Shown here piece after piece: positions 1 to 8,263 of a stretch of DNA of 18,968 nt (the first letter of the stretch is position 1; each line of letters begins with the position of its first letter). Made by a program: the position numbers and the translations under genes. Origin of the DNA: CAITSH01 sp945892985 (GTDB lineage: Bacteria > Pseudomonadota > Gammaproteobacteria > Burkholderiales > SG8-39); assembly GCA_945892985.1 (NCBI GenBank), contig CAMDDU010000064.1, positions 1 through 18,968 on the forward strand, given 5' to 3'. The notes below the pieces were generated by a model, which was not told where the DNA came from, did not search any database, and worked only from the letters and a program-made list of their open reading frames with translations.

Positions 1-2325
1 CCGCAGCATCTGGCGGCGCAACAGGTGAAAAATCTGCGCGGCGTTGGAAGGCATGCAAACCTGCATGTTGTGCTCCGCGCACAGCTGCAGGTAGCGTTCA
101 ACGCGCGCCGATGAATGCTCCGGCCCCTGGCCTTCGTAGCCATGCGGCAGCAGCATCACCAGACCGCAGACGCGGCCCCATTTGGCTTCTCCCGACGAAA
201 TGAACTGGTCGATCACCACCTGGGCGCCGTTGGCGAAATCGCCAAACTGCGCTTCCCAGATAACCAGGTCGTTGGGCTCTGCGCTCGAATAACCATACTC
301 GAATCCGAGCACCGCCTCCTCCGACAACACCGAATCGATGACGACGAAATCACCCTGGTCCTTGGCGATATTGGACAGCGGGACATAGGTGCCAGAGTCC
401 CAGCGCTCGCGATCCTGGTCGTGCAAAACAGAATGGCGGTGCGCAAAGGTGCCGCGTCCGCAGTCCTGCCCCGACAAGCGGACGCTGTAGCCGTTGGCGA
501 CCAGCGACGCATAGGACAGTGTTTCGGCCATACCCCAGTCCACCGGCAACTTGCCCTCGCCCATCTGGCGGCGCGCAGCATTAAGACGCTCCACCGTGGG
601 GTGCATCTTGAACCCCTCCGGGATAGTCGTAAGTTTGTCGGCGAGACGCTGCAACTCTGTCATCGGCACATGGGTATCCGCGGCATCGGTCCATTTGGCC
701 CCGAGGAAGGGCGACCAGTCGATGGCGAATTTGCTCTTGAAATTGGACAGCACGGGGTTTGAGGTGTGGCGTCCGGCGTCAAGGTCGTCGCGGAATTTCT
801 TGATCATCGCATCCGGCTCCTCGGCCCTGAGCACGCCCTGCGCGATCAGTCGGTCGGCGTAGAGCTTGCGCGTGCCCGGATGCTGCGAAATTTTCTTGTA
901 CATCAGCGGCTGCGTGACAAAGGGCTCATCCTGCTCGTTATGGCCGAGCTTCCTGAAGCACACCATGTCGATGACGACGTCTTTTTTGAATTGCGTGCGG
1001 TAATCGAGCGCGAGCTGGGTGACAAACTGCACCGCCTCCGGATCGTCGCCGTTGACATGAAATATCGGCGCCTCGACCATTTTGGCCACATCGGTGCAAT
1101 ACGTGGTCGATCGCGCATCGCGCGGATCCGAGGTGGTGAAACCGATCTGGTTATTAACGACGATGTGCACGGTGCCGCCGGTGCCGTAGCCGCGCGTATT
1201 GGCAAGGTTCAGCGTTTCCATCACCACGCCCTGCCCCGCAAAAGCGGCATCGCCATGAATCAGGATGGGCAGAACCTGGTCGCCCGCGACATCGCCGCGA
1301 CGGCGCTGACGGGCGCGCACGGACCCCTCGACCACAGGGTTGACGATTTCAAGATGGGACGGGTTGAACGCGGCGCTGATATGCACAGGGCCGCCGGGCG
1401 TGGAAATATCCGATGAAAAGCCGTTGTGATATTTGACGTCTCCGGTCGATGAGAAATCGCTGTGGTGTTTGCCCTCGAACTCCGAGAACAGGTCGCTGGG
1501 CATCTTGCCAAGCACGTTGACCAGGACGTTCAGGCGCCCCCGGTGCGCCATGCCGATGACAATTTCCTGCACACCGTTGCCGCCGGCACGCTGGATCAGT
1601 TCATCCACCGCCGGGATCAGGCTCTCGCCACCCTCCAGTGAGAAGCGTTTTTGCCCGACGTAACGGGTATGCAGGTATTTCTCCAGAGTCTCCGCCTCGG
1701 TCAGCTTTTGCATGATGCGGCGCTGGTACTCGGGGGAGAACTTTGCCGTCGCGCGGTTGGGTTCGACGCGCTGCTGTATCCAAAGGCGTTGGGCGCGGTC
1801 GTTCACAAACATGTATTCAAAGCCGATGTTGCGGCAGTAGGTATCACGCAGCGCCTGCACCAGCTCGCGCAGGGTGATTCGATCCGGGCCGACAAAGGAG
1901 CCGGAACTGACCATGGTATCCAGATCGGACTCTGCGAGGTCATAGTAGGCGGGCTCAAGTTCGGGCACCGCCGGCCGCGTTACGCGCTTGAGCGGATCGA
2001 GCGTCGCCCAGCGCGAGCCGGAAATCCGGTAAGAGGTCACCAGCAGCAAAGCCGCAACCTGCAGGCGCTCGGGCGCCCCGCCGTTTTGCATCAGGGCGCG
2101 GCTGCCCAACTGGCCCAACTTGGCGCGCTGGACGAATGACTCCACCACCGGGGCGTGCGCAACATCCTTGAGTTCGGCGCCGGGCAGGTTCTGCATTTGG
2201 TCGAAATACTCTCGCCAGTTTTCCGGCACCGAAGCGGGGTTTTCGAGGTAGCTCTCGTACAGCGCTTCTACAAACGGCGCGTTGCCGCCGAAAAGATGGG
2301 AACTGGACATTTGCTGCTTCATCAT
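1..2325 (-). CDS. sucA: 2-oxoglutarate dehydrogenase E1 component (3' end outside window)
   Basis: Thiamine-diphosphate-dependent E1 subunit of the 2-oxoglutarate dehydrogenase complex. It decarboxylates 2-oxoglutarate and passes the succinyl group to lipoyl-E2 in the cytoplasm. The N-terminus (MMKQQMSSSHLFGGNAPFVE) is the typical E2-binding leader of SucA. HGDAAF lies near residue 357, followed by NNQIGFTTSDPRDARST and GHNEQDEP, which belong to the ThDP/active-site region. At the left edge the frame still reads MQVCMPSNAAQIFHLLRRQ, as expected of the pyrimidine-binding domain. 775 codons are visible of a family length near 940-950, so the last ~170 residues lie outside. ATG 2325 is chosen, although the adjacent ATG 2322 and ATG 2310 are possible; the Shine-Dalgarno is weak. 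It follows gltA after 115 bases and is probably the end of the sdh-gltA transcript. sucB and lpd would be expected next, outside the window. Confidence 0.96.
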   Translation of the reverse strand, partial: MMKQQMSSSHLFGGNAPFVEALYESYLENPASVPENWREYFDQMQNLPGAELKDVAHAPVVESFVQRAKLGQLGSRALMQNGGAPERLQVAALLLVTSYRISGSRWATLDPLKRVTRPAVPELEPAYYDLAESDLDTMVSSGSFVGPDRITLRELVQALRDTYCRNIGFEYMFVNDRAQRLWIQQRVEPNRATAKFSPEYQRRIMQKLTEAETLEKYLHTRYVGQKRFSLEGGESLIPAVDELIQRAGGNGVQEIVIGMAHRGRLNVLVNVLGKMPSDLFSEFEGKHHSDFSSTGDVKYHNGFSSDISTPGGPVHISAAFNPSHLEIVNPVVEGSVRARQRRRGDVAGDQVLPILIHGDAAFAGQGVVMETLNLANTRGYGTGGTVHIVVNNQIGFTTSDPRDARSTTYCTDVAKMVEAPIFHVNGDDPEAVQFVTQLALDYRTQFKKDVVIDMVCFRKLGHNEQDEPFVTQPLMYKKISQHPGTRKLYADRLIAQGVLRAEEPDAMIKKFRDDLDAGRHTSNPVLSNFKSKFAIDWSPFLGAKWTDAADTHVPMTELQRLADKLTTIPEGFKMHPTVERLNAARRQMGEGKLPVDWGMAETLSYASLVANGYSVRLSGQDCGRGTFAHRHSVLHDQDRERWDSGTYVPLSNIAKDQGDFVVIDSVLSEEAVLGFEYGYSSAEPNDLVIWEAQFGDFANGAQVVIDQFISSGEAKWGRVCGLVMLLPHGYEGQGPEHSSARVERYLQLCAEHNMQVCMPSNAAQIFHLLRRQMLR

Positions 2326-2343
2326 GATGGCGTCATCCCGGAT

Positions 2344-2434
2344 AACGGTGAATGGGGAAATAGAGAATGGTAAAAGGTGAAAGGCGGCAGGATCGTGGAG
2401 AAGATGGCGCGACGGCGATTCACCATTCACCGTT
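2344..2434. repeat. Inverted repeat in the gltA-sucA spacer with TTCAC-type repeats
   Basis: The 115-base spacer carries a perfect 12-base inverted repeat: AACGGTGAATGG at 2344-2355 and CCATTCACCGTT at 2423-2434, separated by 67 bases. Between and around the arms are further GTGAA/TTCAC and GGTAAAAGG/CCTTTTTACC words. In the gltA-sucA transcript the arms could pair and loop out the middle. There is no U-run, so this is not an obvious terminator. It looks like a decayed intergenic repeat; the family is not known to me. Confidence 0.55.
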
Positions 2435-2440
2435 CCCTTT

Positions 2441-3736
2441 TTACCTCTTGGCCATCGGCACCACGTCACGCTTTTGTGCGCCGGTGAACAACTGGCGCGG
2501 ACGCCCTATTTTTTGCTCCGGGTCGGCGATCATCTCGTTCCACTGCGCAATCCAGCCGACCGTACGGGCGAGCGAAAATATGCAGGTGAACATGGCCACA
2601 GGAATGCCCAGCGCGCGCTGTACGATGCCCGAGTAAAAATCAACGTTCGGATAAAGCTTGCGGCTGACAAAATAGTCGTCCTCAAGGGCGATCTTTTCCA
2701 GCGCCATCGCCAGCTTGAACAACGGGTCATCGTGCAGGCCGAGCTCGTTGAGCACCTCGTAACAGGTTTCGCGCATGAGCTTGGCGCGAGGATCGTAGTT
2801 CTTGTAAACACGGTGACCGAAGCCCATCAGCTTCACGCCGGAGTTCTTGTCCTTAACCTGCTTGATGAACTCGCCGATCCTGGACACATCGCCGATATCG
2901 ATGAGCATCTGCAGCGCGGCCTCGTTGGCACCGCCATGCGCCGGCCCCCACAAACAGGCGATGCCTGCGGCGATGCAGGCAAACGGATTGGCGCCGGACG
3001 AACCGGACAAGCGCACGGTCGAAGTCGATGCGTTCTGTTCATGGTCGGCATGCAGGATGAATATCCGGTCCATGGCGCGCACCAGCACATCGTTGACCTT
3101 GTATTCCTCGGCCGGCACCGCGAACATCATGCGCATGAAATTGGCCGAGTAGGACAGGTCATTGCGCGGATATACGAAAGGCTGCCCGATCGAGTACTTA
3201 TAGGCCATCGCGACAATCGTCGGCAACTTGGCGATAAGGCGAAAGGCGGAAATTTCACGATGCTCGGGATTGTTGATGTCGAGGGAATCGTGATAGAAAG
3301 CCGACAACGCACCGACCGTTCCCACCAGGATGGCCATCGGATGGGCATCGCGACGGAAGCCGGTAAAAAAGCGCGTAAGCTGGTCGTGAACCATGGTGTG
3401 ACGGGTCACGGTATCAACGAACTTGTCCTTTTCCGCCTTGTTTGGCAGATCGCCCTTGAGCAACAAATAGCAGGTCTCAAGGAAGTCGCAGTTGACGGCA
3501 AGCTGCTCGATCGGATAGCCGCGATAAAGCAGTTCGCCCTTGTCACCGTCAATATAGGTGATGCCCGAACTGCAACTCGCCGTTGAGAGAAAGCCCGGGT
3601 CGTAAGTGAACATGCCCGTCTTGCCATACAGGCTGCGGATGTCAATGACGTCCGGCCCGATCGAACCGCCAAACACCGGAAACTCCACCGACTTGCCTTC
3701 GCCGTATTGCAGAACGGCTTTGCTTTTCGCTTCCAT
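2441..3736 (-). CDS. gltA: Citrate synthase (type II, hexameric class)
   Basis: Condenses acetyl-CoA with oxaloacetate to citrate, the entry step of the TCA cycle. The product is 431 residues, close to the 427 of E. coli GltA. The catalytic residues are in place: His267 in GPAHGGAN, His308 in GFGHRVYKN and Asp366 in NVDFYSG. The N-terminal beta-rich domain typical of the NADH-sensitive Gram-negative type is present (YGEGKSVEFPVFGG and onward). ATG 3736 (MEAKSK) is chosen because AAGGGA lies about seven bases upstream; ATG 3742 is too close to that site. The reading frame extends 40 codons further upstream, but that part overlaps sdhE and looks unlike the family. It lies 31 bases after sdhE, in the same operon. 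Confidence 0.97.
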   Translation of the reverse strand: MEAKSKAVLQYGEGKSVEFPVFGGSIGPDVIDIRSLYGKTGMFTYDPGFLSTASCSSGITYIDGDKGELLYRGYPIEQLAVNCDFLETCYLLLKGDLPNKAEKDKFVDTVTRHTMVHDQLTRFFTGFRRDAHPMAILVGTVGALSAFYHDSLDINNPEHREISAFRLIAKLPTIVAMAYKYSIGQPFVYPRNDLSYSANFMRMMFAVPAEEYKVNDVLVRAMDRIFILHADHEQNASTSTVRLSGSSGANPFACIAAGIACLWGPAHGGANEAALQMLIDIGDVSRIGEFIKQVKDKNSGVKLMGFGHRVYKNYDPRAKLMRETCYEVLNELGLHDDPLFKLAMALEKIALEDDYFVSRKLYPNVDFYSGIVQRALGIPVAMFTCIFSLARTVGWIAQWNEMIADPEQKIGRPRQLFTGAQKRDVVPMAKR

Positions 3737-3767
3737 CAGCATTTCCCTTTCGTCTAAATGAACCGGC

Positions 3768-4025
3768 CTAGCAAGCGCGCAGCCAGCCAATAATTTCCGC
3801 GAGCCCTTGGTCGCCCGATTCGGCGCGGCCGCTGATAATGTCCCACAAATCGGCATCGTCCAATGCCAACAGTTGATTCAGTTGCTTCAGGCGTCCGAGG
3901 TCAAGATCGGCGCTGTGTTTCTCGAGAAACTGCGTCAAAACGAGGTCGTTTTCGAGCATTCCGCGACGACAGCGCCAGTGCAGGCGCCGCATTTCGGCGG
4001 CATCTGGATGGGTGATGGCATGCAT
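3768..4025 (-). CDS. sdhE: Succinate dehydrogenase assembly factor 2 (FAD assembly factor)
   Basis: Small soluble helical protein of 85 residues that promotes covalent FAD attachment to SdhA. The family signature RGxxE is present as R21-G22-M-L-E25 inside RLHWRCRRGMLEND, followed by the usual acidic helical body and LLALDDADLWDIISG. It sits 15 bases after sdhB and 31 before gltA, the standard betaproteobacterial position. ATG 4025 is preferred on length, although its Shine-Dalgarno is weak; the internal ATG at codon 12 would give a 74-residue protein that keeps the whole motif. The assignment rests on motif, size and context. Confidence 0.94.
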   Translation of the reverse strand: MHAITHPDAAEMRRLHWRCRRGMLENDLVLTQFLEKHSADLDLGRLKQLNQLLALDDADLWDIISGRAESGDQGLAEIIGWLRAC

Positions 4026-4040
4026 AGGACCGCTCGCGGC

Positions 4041-4736
4041 TTACACCGCGCGCTTGACCATCAATTCCTTGATCTTGCCGATCGCCTTGGTCGGATTGAG
4101 CCCCTTCGGGCAGACGTCGACGCAATTCATGATGCTGTGGCAGCGGAACAGGCGGTATGGGTCCTCAAGGTTGTCCAGCCGCCCGGCCGTGTCCTGGTCG
4201 CGCGTATCAGCGATAAAGCGGTAGGCCTGCAACAGTCCGGCGGGGCCGACGAATTTGTCCGGATTCCACCAGAACGACGGGCAAGCGGTCGAGCAGCACG
4301 CGCAAAGAATACACTCGTACAAACCATCGAGTTGCTCGCGCTCGGCGGGCGACTGCAGCCGCTCTTTCTCCGGAGGCGGTTCGTTATTCACCAGGTAGGG
4401 CTTGATCGAATGGTACTGCTTGAAAAACTGTGTCATGTCGACAATCAGGTCACGGATCACCGGCAGGCCGGGCAGCGGTCGCAACTCCACCGGCTCCTTC
4501 AGCTCCGACACCGGCGTGATGCAGGCGAGGCCGTTTTTGCCGTTGATGTTCATCGCGTCAGAGCCGCACACACCCTCACGGCAGGATCGGCGCAGGCTGA
4601 GCGTGTCGTCTATCGATTTGATCCGGATCAGCGCATCAAGGAGCATGCGGTCGGTCGGTTCGAGCTGGACGTCGTACTCTTTCATGTACGGTTTGGCGTC
4701 CTTGTCGGGGTCGTAGCGAAAAATTCTGAACTTCAT
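4041..4736 (-). CDS. sdhB: Succinate dehydrogenase iron-sulfur subunit
   Basis: Carries electrons from the SdhA flavin to quinone in complex II through three Fe-S clusters. The 231-residue protein shows the [2Fe-2S] cysteines in CREGVCGSDAMNINGKNGLAC, the ferredoxin-type set in CILCACCSTACPSFWWNP and the third set in CHSIMNCVDVCPKGLNP. The quinone-site region PSFWWNPDKFVGPAGLLQAYRF is intact. ATG 4736 (MKFRIFRYDPD) is chosen because GGAGAG lies just upstream. A frame-open extension to 4781 overlaps the sdhA end and is unlikely to be used. It lies 19 bases after sdhA and 15 before sdhE. The C-terminus (KGLNPTKAIGKIKELMVKRAV) is normal for the family. Confidence 0.97.
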   Translation of the reverse strand: MKFRIFRYDPDKDAKPYMKEYDVQLEPTDRMLLDALIRIKSIDDTLSLRRSCREGVCGSDAMNINGKNGLACITPVSELKEPVELRPLPGLPVIRDLIVDMTQFFKQYHSIKPYLVNNEPPPEKERLQSPAEREQLDGLYECILCACCSTACPSFWWNPDKFVGPAGLLQAYRFIADTRDQDTAGRLDNLEDPYRLFRCHSIMNCVDVCPKGLNPTKAIGKIKELMVKRAV

Positions 4737-4755
4737 GTTCTCTCCAGATGCCGGA

Positions 4756-6519
4756 TCAGTAGACCCGCGCCTTGGGTTCAAAGGACTCCGCAGTCAGCGG
4801 CTTGAGGTTGACCGGTTTGTAATCGAGACGGTCGCCCTCCTTGTACCAGAGCGAGTGCTTGAGCCAGTTGACGTCATCACGCGCGTGAAAATCCTCGCGA
4901 TCATGACCGCCGCGCGACTCCTTGCGCGCCTCGGCCGAGACCATGGTCGAGCGCGCCACCTCGATGAGGTTGTCCAGTTCCAGCGCCTCAATGCGCGCGG
5001 TGTTGAACACCTTCGACTTATCCTTGATTTCGGTGTGTTTCACGCGCTCGGCGATCTCGCGGATATTCTTCACCCCTTCGGTCAGCAGGTCGGGGAAACG
5101 GAACACGCCGCAGTGCAGCTGCATATTGCGGCGCATGGCGTTGCCAACTTCATAGACACTCTCGCCGCCCTTTTGGTTTTCCAGGCGCGCCAGCCGTGAC
5201 AGGCTGAAATCAGCCGCGTCCGTCGGCAACTCCTTGTGGCCGGGATTTTTCGCCAGGTACTTCACCACGCTGTCACCGGCGGCCTTGCCGAACACCACGA
5301 GGTCGGTGAGCGAGTTGGTGCCGAGTCGATTCGCGCCGTGCACTGAAGCGCAGGCGCATTCGCCGGCGGCATAAAAGCCCTCAACCACGCTGTTGGGGCC
5401 GCCCGCTCCAGGGGCGACGACCTCGCCATGGTAGTTGGTCGGGATGCCACCCATCTGGTAGTGCACAGTGGGCACAACCGGGATCGGGTCGCGCGCCGGG
5501 TCGACGTTGGCGAATTTTTTCGCGATCTCGCGAATACCGGGCAGGCGTTTGTCTATCACTTCGGGGCCAAGGTGATCGAGTTTGAGCAGGATGCAGTCGC
5601 CATCCTTGCCGGCGCCGCGGCCTTCCTTGATTTCGGTTGCCATGGCGCGCGACACCACATCGCGGCTGGCAAGATCCTTCATCGTCGGTGCATAGCGTTC
5701 CATGAAACGCTCGCCGTTCTTGTTGAGCAGGTAACCGCCCTCGCCGCGCACGCCCTCGGTGATCAGCACGCCAGCGCCGGCGACACCGGTCGGGTGGAAT
5801 TGCCAGAACTCCATGTCCTCGAGGGGAATCCCGGCGCGAGCGGTCATGCCCAGCCCGTCGCCGGTGTTGATGAAGGCATTGGTGCTGGCCGAGTAGATGC
5901 GCCCGGCACCGCCGGTGGCAAAGAGTGTGGCGCGCCCCTGCAAGATCATCACCTCGCCGGTTTCCATCTCCATCGCCGTCACGCCGAGCACGCTGCCATC
6001 GGCGCCACGAATCAGGTCAAGCGCCATCCATTCGACAAAAAACTGCGTGTTGGCGCGCACATTGCGCTGGTAAAGCGTGTGCAGCATGGCGTGACCGGTA
6101 CGATCCGCCGCGCAACAGGAACGCTGCACCGGACGCTCACCGAAATTCTGTGAATGGCCGCCAAAGGGGCGCTGGTAGACGGTGCCATTGTCGTTGCGAT
6201 CAAATGGCATGCCGTAATGCTCGAGTTCATACACCGCCTTGGGCGCCTCGCGGCACATGAATTCGATCGCATCCTGGTCGCCAAGGTAATCGGAGCCCTT
6301 GACGGTGTCGTACATGTGCCACAACCAGCTGTCCTCCCCCATGTTGCTCAGGGCGGCGCCGATGCCCCCCTGCGCGGCCACGGTATGCGAACGGGTCGGA
6401 AACACCTTGGACAGCACGGCGGTCTTGATACCGGCCTCGGCCAATTGCAAAGCCGCGCGCAGACCGGCACCGCCCGCTCCCACGACTACCGCGTCAAACG
6501 ATCTTTTCGTGATACCCAC
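4756..6519 (-). CDS. sdhA: Succinate dehydrogenase flavoprotein subunit
   Basis: Catalytic subunit of complex II; it oxidises succinate to fumarate with covalently bound FAD. The dinucleotide-binding stretch DAVVVGAGGAGLRAALQ is at residues 9-25. The covalent FAD ligand is His45 in TRSHTVAAQGG, the same number as in E. coli SdhA. Later motifs include FHPTGVAGAG, EGVRGEGG and GANRLGTNSLTDLVVFG. With the GTG start at 6519 the product is 587 residues, against 588 in E. coli. GTG is chosen because GGAGG lies seven bases upstream inside the last codons of sdhD and the protein then begins MGITKRSFDAVV, as in relatives. An upstream ATG at 6558 lies inside sdhD. One base separates it from the sdhD stop, so translation is probably coupled. 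Confidence 0.97.
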   Translation of the reverse strand: MGITKRSFDAVVVGAGGAGLRAALQLAEAGIKTAVLSKVFPTRSHTVAAQGGIGAALSNMGEDSWLWHMYDTVKGSDYLGDQDAIEFMCREAPKAVYELEHYGMPFDRNDNGTVYQRPFGGHSQNFGERPVQRSCCAADRTGHAMLHTLYQRNVRANTQFFVEWMALDLIRGADGSVLGVTAMEMETGEVMILQGRATLFATGGAGRIYSASTNAFINTGDGLGMTARAGIPLEDMEFWQFHPTGVAGAGVLITEGVRGEGGYLLNKNGERFMERYAPTMKDLASRDVVSRAMATEIKEGRGAGKDGDCILLKLDHLGPEVIDKRLPGIREIAKKFANVDPARDPIPVVPTVHYQMGGIPTNYHGEVVAPGAGGPNSVVEGFYAAGECACASVHGANRLGTNSLTDLVVFGKAAGDSVVKYLAKNPGHKELPTDAADFSLSRLARLENQKGGESVYEVGNAMRRNMQLHCGVFRFPDLLTEGVKNIREIAERVKHTEIKDKSKVFNTARIEALELDNLIEVARSTMVSAEARKESRGGHDREDFHARDDVNWLKHSLWYKEGDRLDYKPVNLKPLTAESFEPKARVY

Positions 6520-6520
6520 G

Positions 6521-6868
6521 TCACAGCCTCCAGATAATCTGCATTGCCCAGCCGCCACAACCCACCAGCCACAATATGGTGACGACCTGGAGCAGTAATC
6601 TCAGGCCCGTAGGCTTTATGTAATCCATCCAGATATCGCGCATGCCCACCCAGGCGTGAATCAGCACGCTGATGGTGAACAGGAAGGTCGCCATGCGGAT
6701 CCAGCCCTGGCTGAAAATACTCTTCCAGACGAAAAAATCGATTTCCCGCACCACCAACAGCGCGACCACGAACATCAGCGTGTAGGCGGCCATGATCACC
6801 GCGGTAACGCGCTGGGCAAGCCAGTCCTTCAGTCCGTAGTGGGCGCCGGTAATAACGCGCTTTACCAT
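6521..6868 (-). CDS. sdhD: Succinate dehydrogenase membrane anchor subunit
   Basis: One of the two membrane subunits of complex II that hold heme b and form the quinone site. It has 115 residues with three hydrophobic segments: about 28-48, 54-77 and 90-112. The quinone-site signature HAWVGMRDIWMDYIKPTGLRLLLQ matches the family D-Y-(V/I)-K-P pattern. ATG 6868 (MVKRVITGAHYGLKDW) is supported by GGGAG seven bases upstream and by the normal family N-terminus. The start overlaps the sdhC stop by seven bases. The frame is open further upstream inside sdhC, but that part is polar and has no family likeness. Confidence 0.95.
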   Translation of the reverse strand: MVKRVITGAHYGLKDWLAQRVTAVIMAAYTLMFVVALLVVREIDFFVWKSIFSQGWIRMATFLFTISVLIHAWVGMRDIWMDYIKPTGLRLLLQVVTILWLVGCGGWAMQIIWRL

Positions 6869-7251
6869 AGCCTGGCTCCCAGAATCGCTGTCACACCCAG
6901 GCTGACGGCAAACACCGCATAACTGGTCTTGCGCGCGGTGACGAGGTCGATGCCCTTGTGAATGTCGAGAAATAAATAGCGGATACCGGCGCAAAAATGG
7001 TGCAGGTAAGCCCAGAGGTAGCCAAGCAAGGCAAGCTTCACCAGGGGATGGGCAATATAAGCCTTGAAATGATTGAACCCGGTCTCGGAGGACAGGCTCA
7101 TTTCAAGCAAGTAGAGCAGCCACACCAGTCCGGCGAACAGCAACAGGCCGCTGATGCGATGGAGAATCGATACTATTCCCGGAAGAGGCAGGTTCAGCGG
7201 GCTTAAATTGAACCAGATGGGACGGACTTTTTTTGTTGATGAATCAGGCAT
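6862..7251 (-). CDS. sdhC: Succinate dehydrogenase cytochrome b556 subunit
   Basis: Membrane subunit of complex II. The 129-residue protein shows the SdhC signature RPIWFNLSPLNLPLPGIVSILHRISG, including Ser28, His31 and Arg32, which match the quinone-site residues of the E. coli protein. It also has LHHFCAGIRYLFLD, where His85 aligns with the heme b ligand (His84 in E. coli). Three transmembrane segments are visible at about 30-50, 68-90 and 108-128. The start ATG 7251 has AAGGA eight bases upstream. It is the first gene of the sdhCDAB-sdhE-gltA-sucA operon, behind an extended -10 promoter, and overlaps sdhD. Confidence 0.96.
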   Translation of the reverse strand: MPDSSTKKVRPIWFNLSPLNLPLPGIVSILHRISGLLLFAGLVWLLYLLEMSLSSETGFNHFKAYIAHPLVKLALLGYLWAYLHHFCAGIRYLFLDIHKGIDLVTARKTSYAVFAVSLGVTAILGARLW

Positions 7252-7306
7252 TTGAGTATTCCTTCGCTATGATGACCGCGTTAGCTCGCGCCCATCACGA
7301 ACGAAA

Positions 7307-7315
7307 ATTATAGCA
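7307..7315 (-). promoter_or_regulatory. Extended -10 promoter of the sdhCDAB operon
   Basis: On the minus strand the bases read TGCTATAAT, a perfect -10 hexamer (7312-7307) with the TGn extension. The position where a -35 box should lie reads CACAAA, a poor match, as is common for extended -10 promoters. Transcription would start near 7300 and give a leader of about 50 bases before sdhC. This is the best promoter in the 240-base space between gntR and sdhC. No copy of the palindrome found upstream of gntR is visible here. Confidence 0.6.
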
Positions 7316-7423
7316 GTCTTGCCGCAGCTTTTGTGCCCTGCAATAAAGAAGTTATCGGAATAGGCGGCACAAACTTGAATTAACGCACCGCGGCACGCGC
7401 CAATCACGATCCGGGAAAGTCGC

Positions 7424-7442
7424 TCGCTGCGACAGGCAGCGA
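7424..7442. other. Hairpin downstream of the gntR gene
   Basis: TCGCTGC and GCAGCGA form a perfect seven-base stem with a five-base loop, about 50 bases past the gntR stop. No T-run follows on the minus strand, so it is at best a weak terminator separating gntR from the sdh operon. Apart from this and the sdhC promoter, I see nothing else in 7252-7491. Confidence 0.35.
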
Positions 7443-7491
7443 TACGCCGACGGATTGCAATACCCGATGGCCTCAAGGCAGACCAAACCGG

Positions 7492-8220
7492 TCAGCTGAG
7501 GACGTTCTTGTAGTAATGGCGATCGGTGCGATAAAGGCCGCGCCGCACTTCCACCGGCTTGTCACCATAGGTGTAGGACACGCGGTCCACGCACAAAAGC
7601 GGCGTACCCACGGACACTTCGAGCAACTTGCCGGTTTCCGCATCAGCGGCAAGTGCACTGATGCGCTCTTCGGCCCGCAACATGCGCGTGCCGAACTCGG
7701 TCTCGAACAGGTTGTACATCGAGCCCTTGTACTCGTTGAACTTGGCCGCACTAAGCCCCTTGAAAATACTCCCCGGGAGCGAGATCTCGTCGATCACCGT
7801 AGGCTCGCCCTTGAAAATGAGCACGCGGCGCAAAAACACCAGGCTGTCCCCGGCCTTCATTTGCAGCTCTCGGGCAATCTCCGCACCGGCGCGAGCACGC
7901 CGGCACTCAAGGAGCCGGCTGGACGGATATTCCTGCTCGCCCTCCAGCGGCATCAAGCGCAAAAACCGGAACTGCGCGCGCGCTTCACTGTGCGTCGCTA
8001 CAAATGTGCCCTTGCCCTGGCGGCGTAGCAGCAGATGTTCGGCAGATAATTCATCGATGGCCTTGCGCACAGTGCCTTGGCTGACCTTGTAATAGGCCGC
8101 CAACTCCAACTCGCTCGGAATGGCCTCACCAGGACGCCACTCCGCGCGCTGCAGGCTTTGCAAAATCAACGCCTTTATCTGGCGGTAAAGCGGGCTGAAG
8201 GTCGGGGAGGCTGCATTCAT
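7492..8220 (-). CDS. GntR-family (HutC subfamily) transcriptional regulator
   Basis: DNA-binding regulator of 242 residues. The N-terminal winged helix-turn-helix (about 10-75) has the GntR signature: PLYRQIKALI, then GEAIPSELELAAYYKVSQGTVRKAIDELSAEHLLLRRQGKGTFV. The C-terminal part (about 90-235) fits the UTRA ligand-binding fold of the HutC subfamily, with RRVLIFKGEPTVIDEISLPG and GTPLLCVDRVSYTYGDKPVEVRRGLYRTDRHYY. ATG 8220 (MNAASPTFSPLYRQ) is chosen because the family N-terminus starts there and GGAAG lies about nine bases upstream. It sits between the sdh operon and the divergent mdh-prp operon, and a palindrome lies directly upstream, so autoregulation and control of mdh are likely but inferred. 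The ligand is unknown; a TCA or methylcitrate-cycle intermediate would fit. No specific gene name is safe. Confidence 0.93.
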   Translation of the reverse strand: MNAASPTFSPLYRQIKALILQSLQRAEWRPGEAIPSELELAAYYKVSQGTVRKAIDELSAEHLLLRRQGKGTFVATHSEARAQFRFLRLMPLEGEQEYPSSRLLECRRARAGAEIARELQMKAGDSLVFLRRVLIFKGEPTVIDEISLPGSIFKGLSAAKFNEYKGSMYNLFETEFGTRMLRAEERISALAADAETGKLLEVSVGTPLLCVDRVSYTYGDKPVEVRRGLYRTDRHYYKNVLS

Positions 8221-8263
8221 TCGGTGAATTCTTCCACAAAGCAGATCGCCCAGTCCATCACTA

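Noticed and set aside
2474..3586. 370-codon plus-strand frame opposite gltA
   Set aside because: It is antisense to a fully conserved citrate synthase with no ribosome site or recognisable domain.
3737..3856. 40-codon N-terminal extension of gltA
   Set aside because: It overlaps sdhE, is unlike citrate synthases, and the best ribosome site points to ATG 3736.
3807..4805. 332-codon plus-strand frame opposite sdhE and sdhB
   Set aside because: It spans the junction of two well-supported genes on the other strand and has no protein-family likeness.
7343..7355. ATAA-AGAAG-TTAT inverted repeat before sdhC as a GntR operator
   Set aside because: The arms are four bases long and the sequence does not match the TCTTATATAAGA palindrome upstream of gntR; chance is likely in an AT-rich patch.
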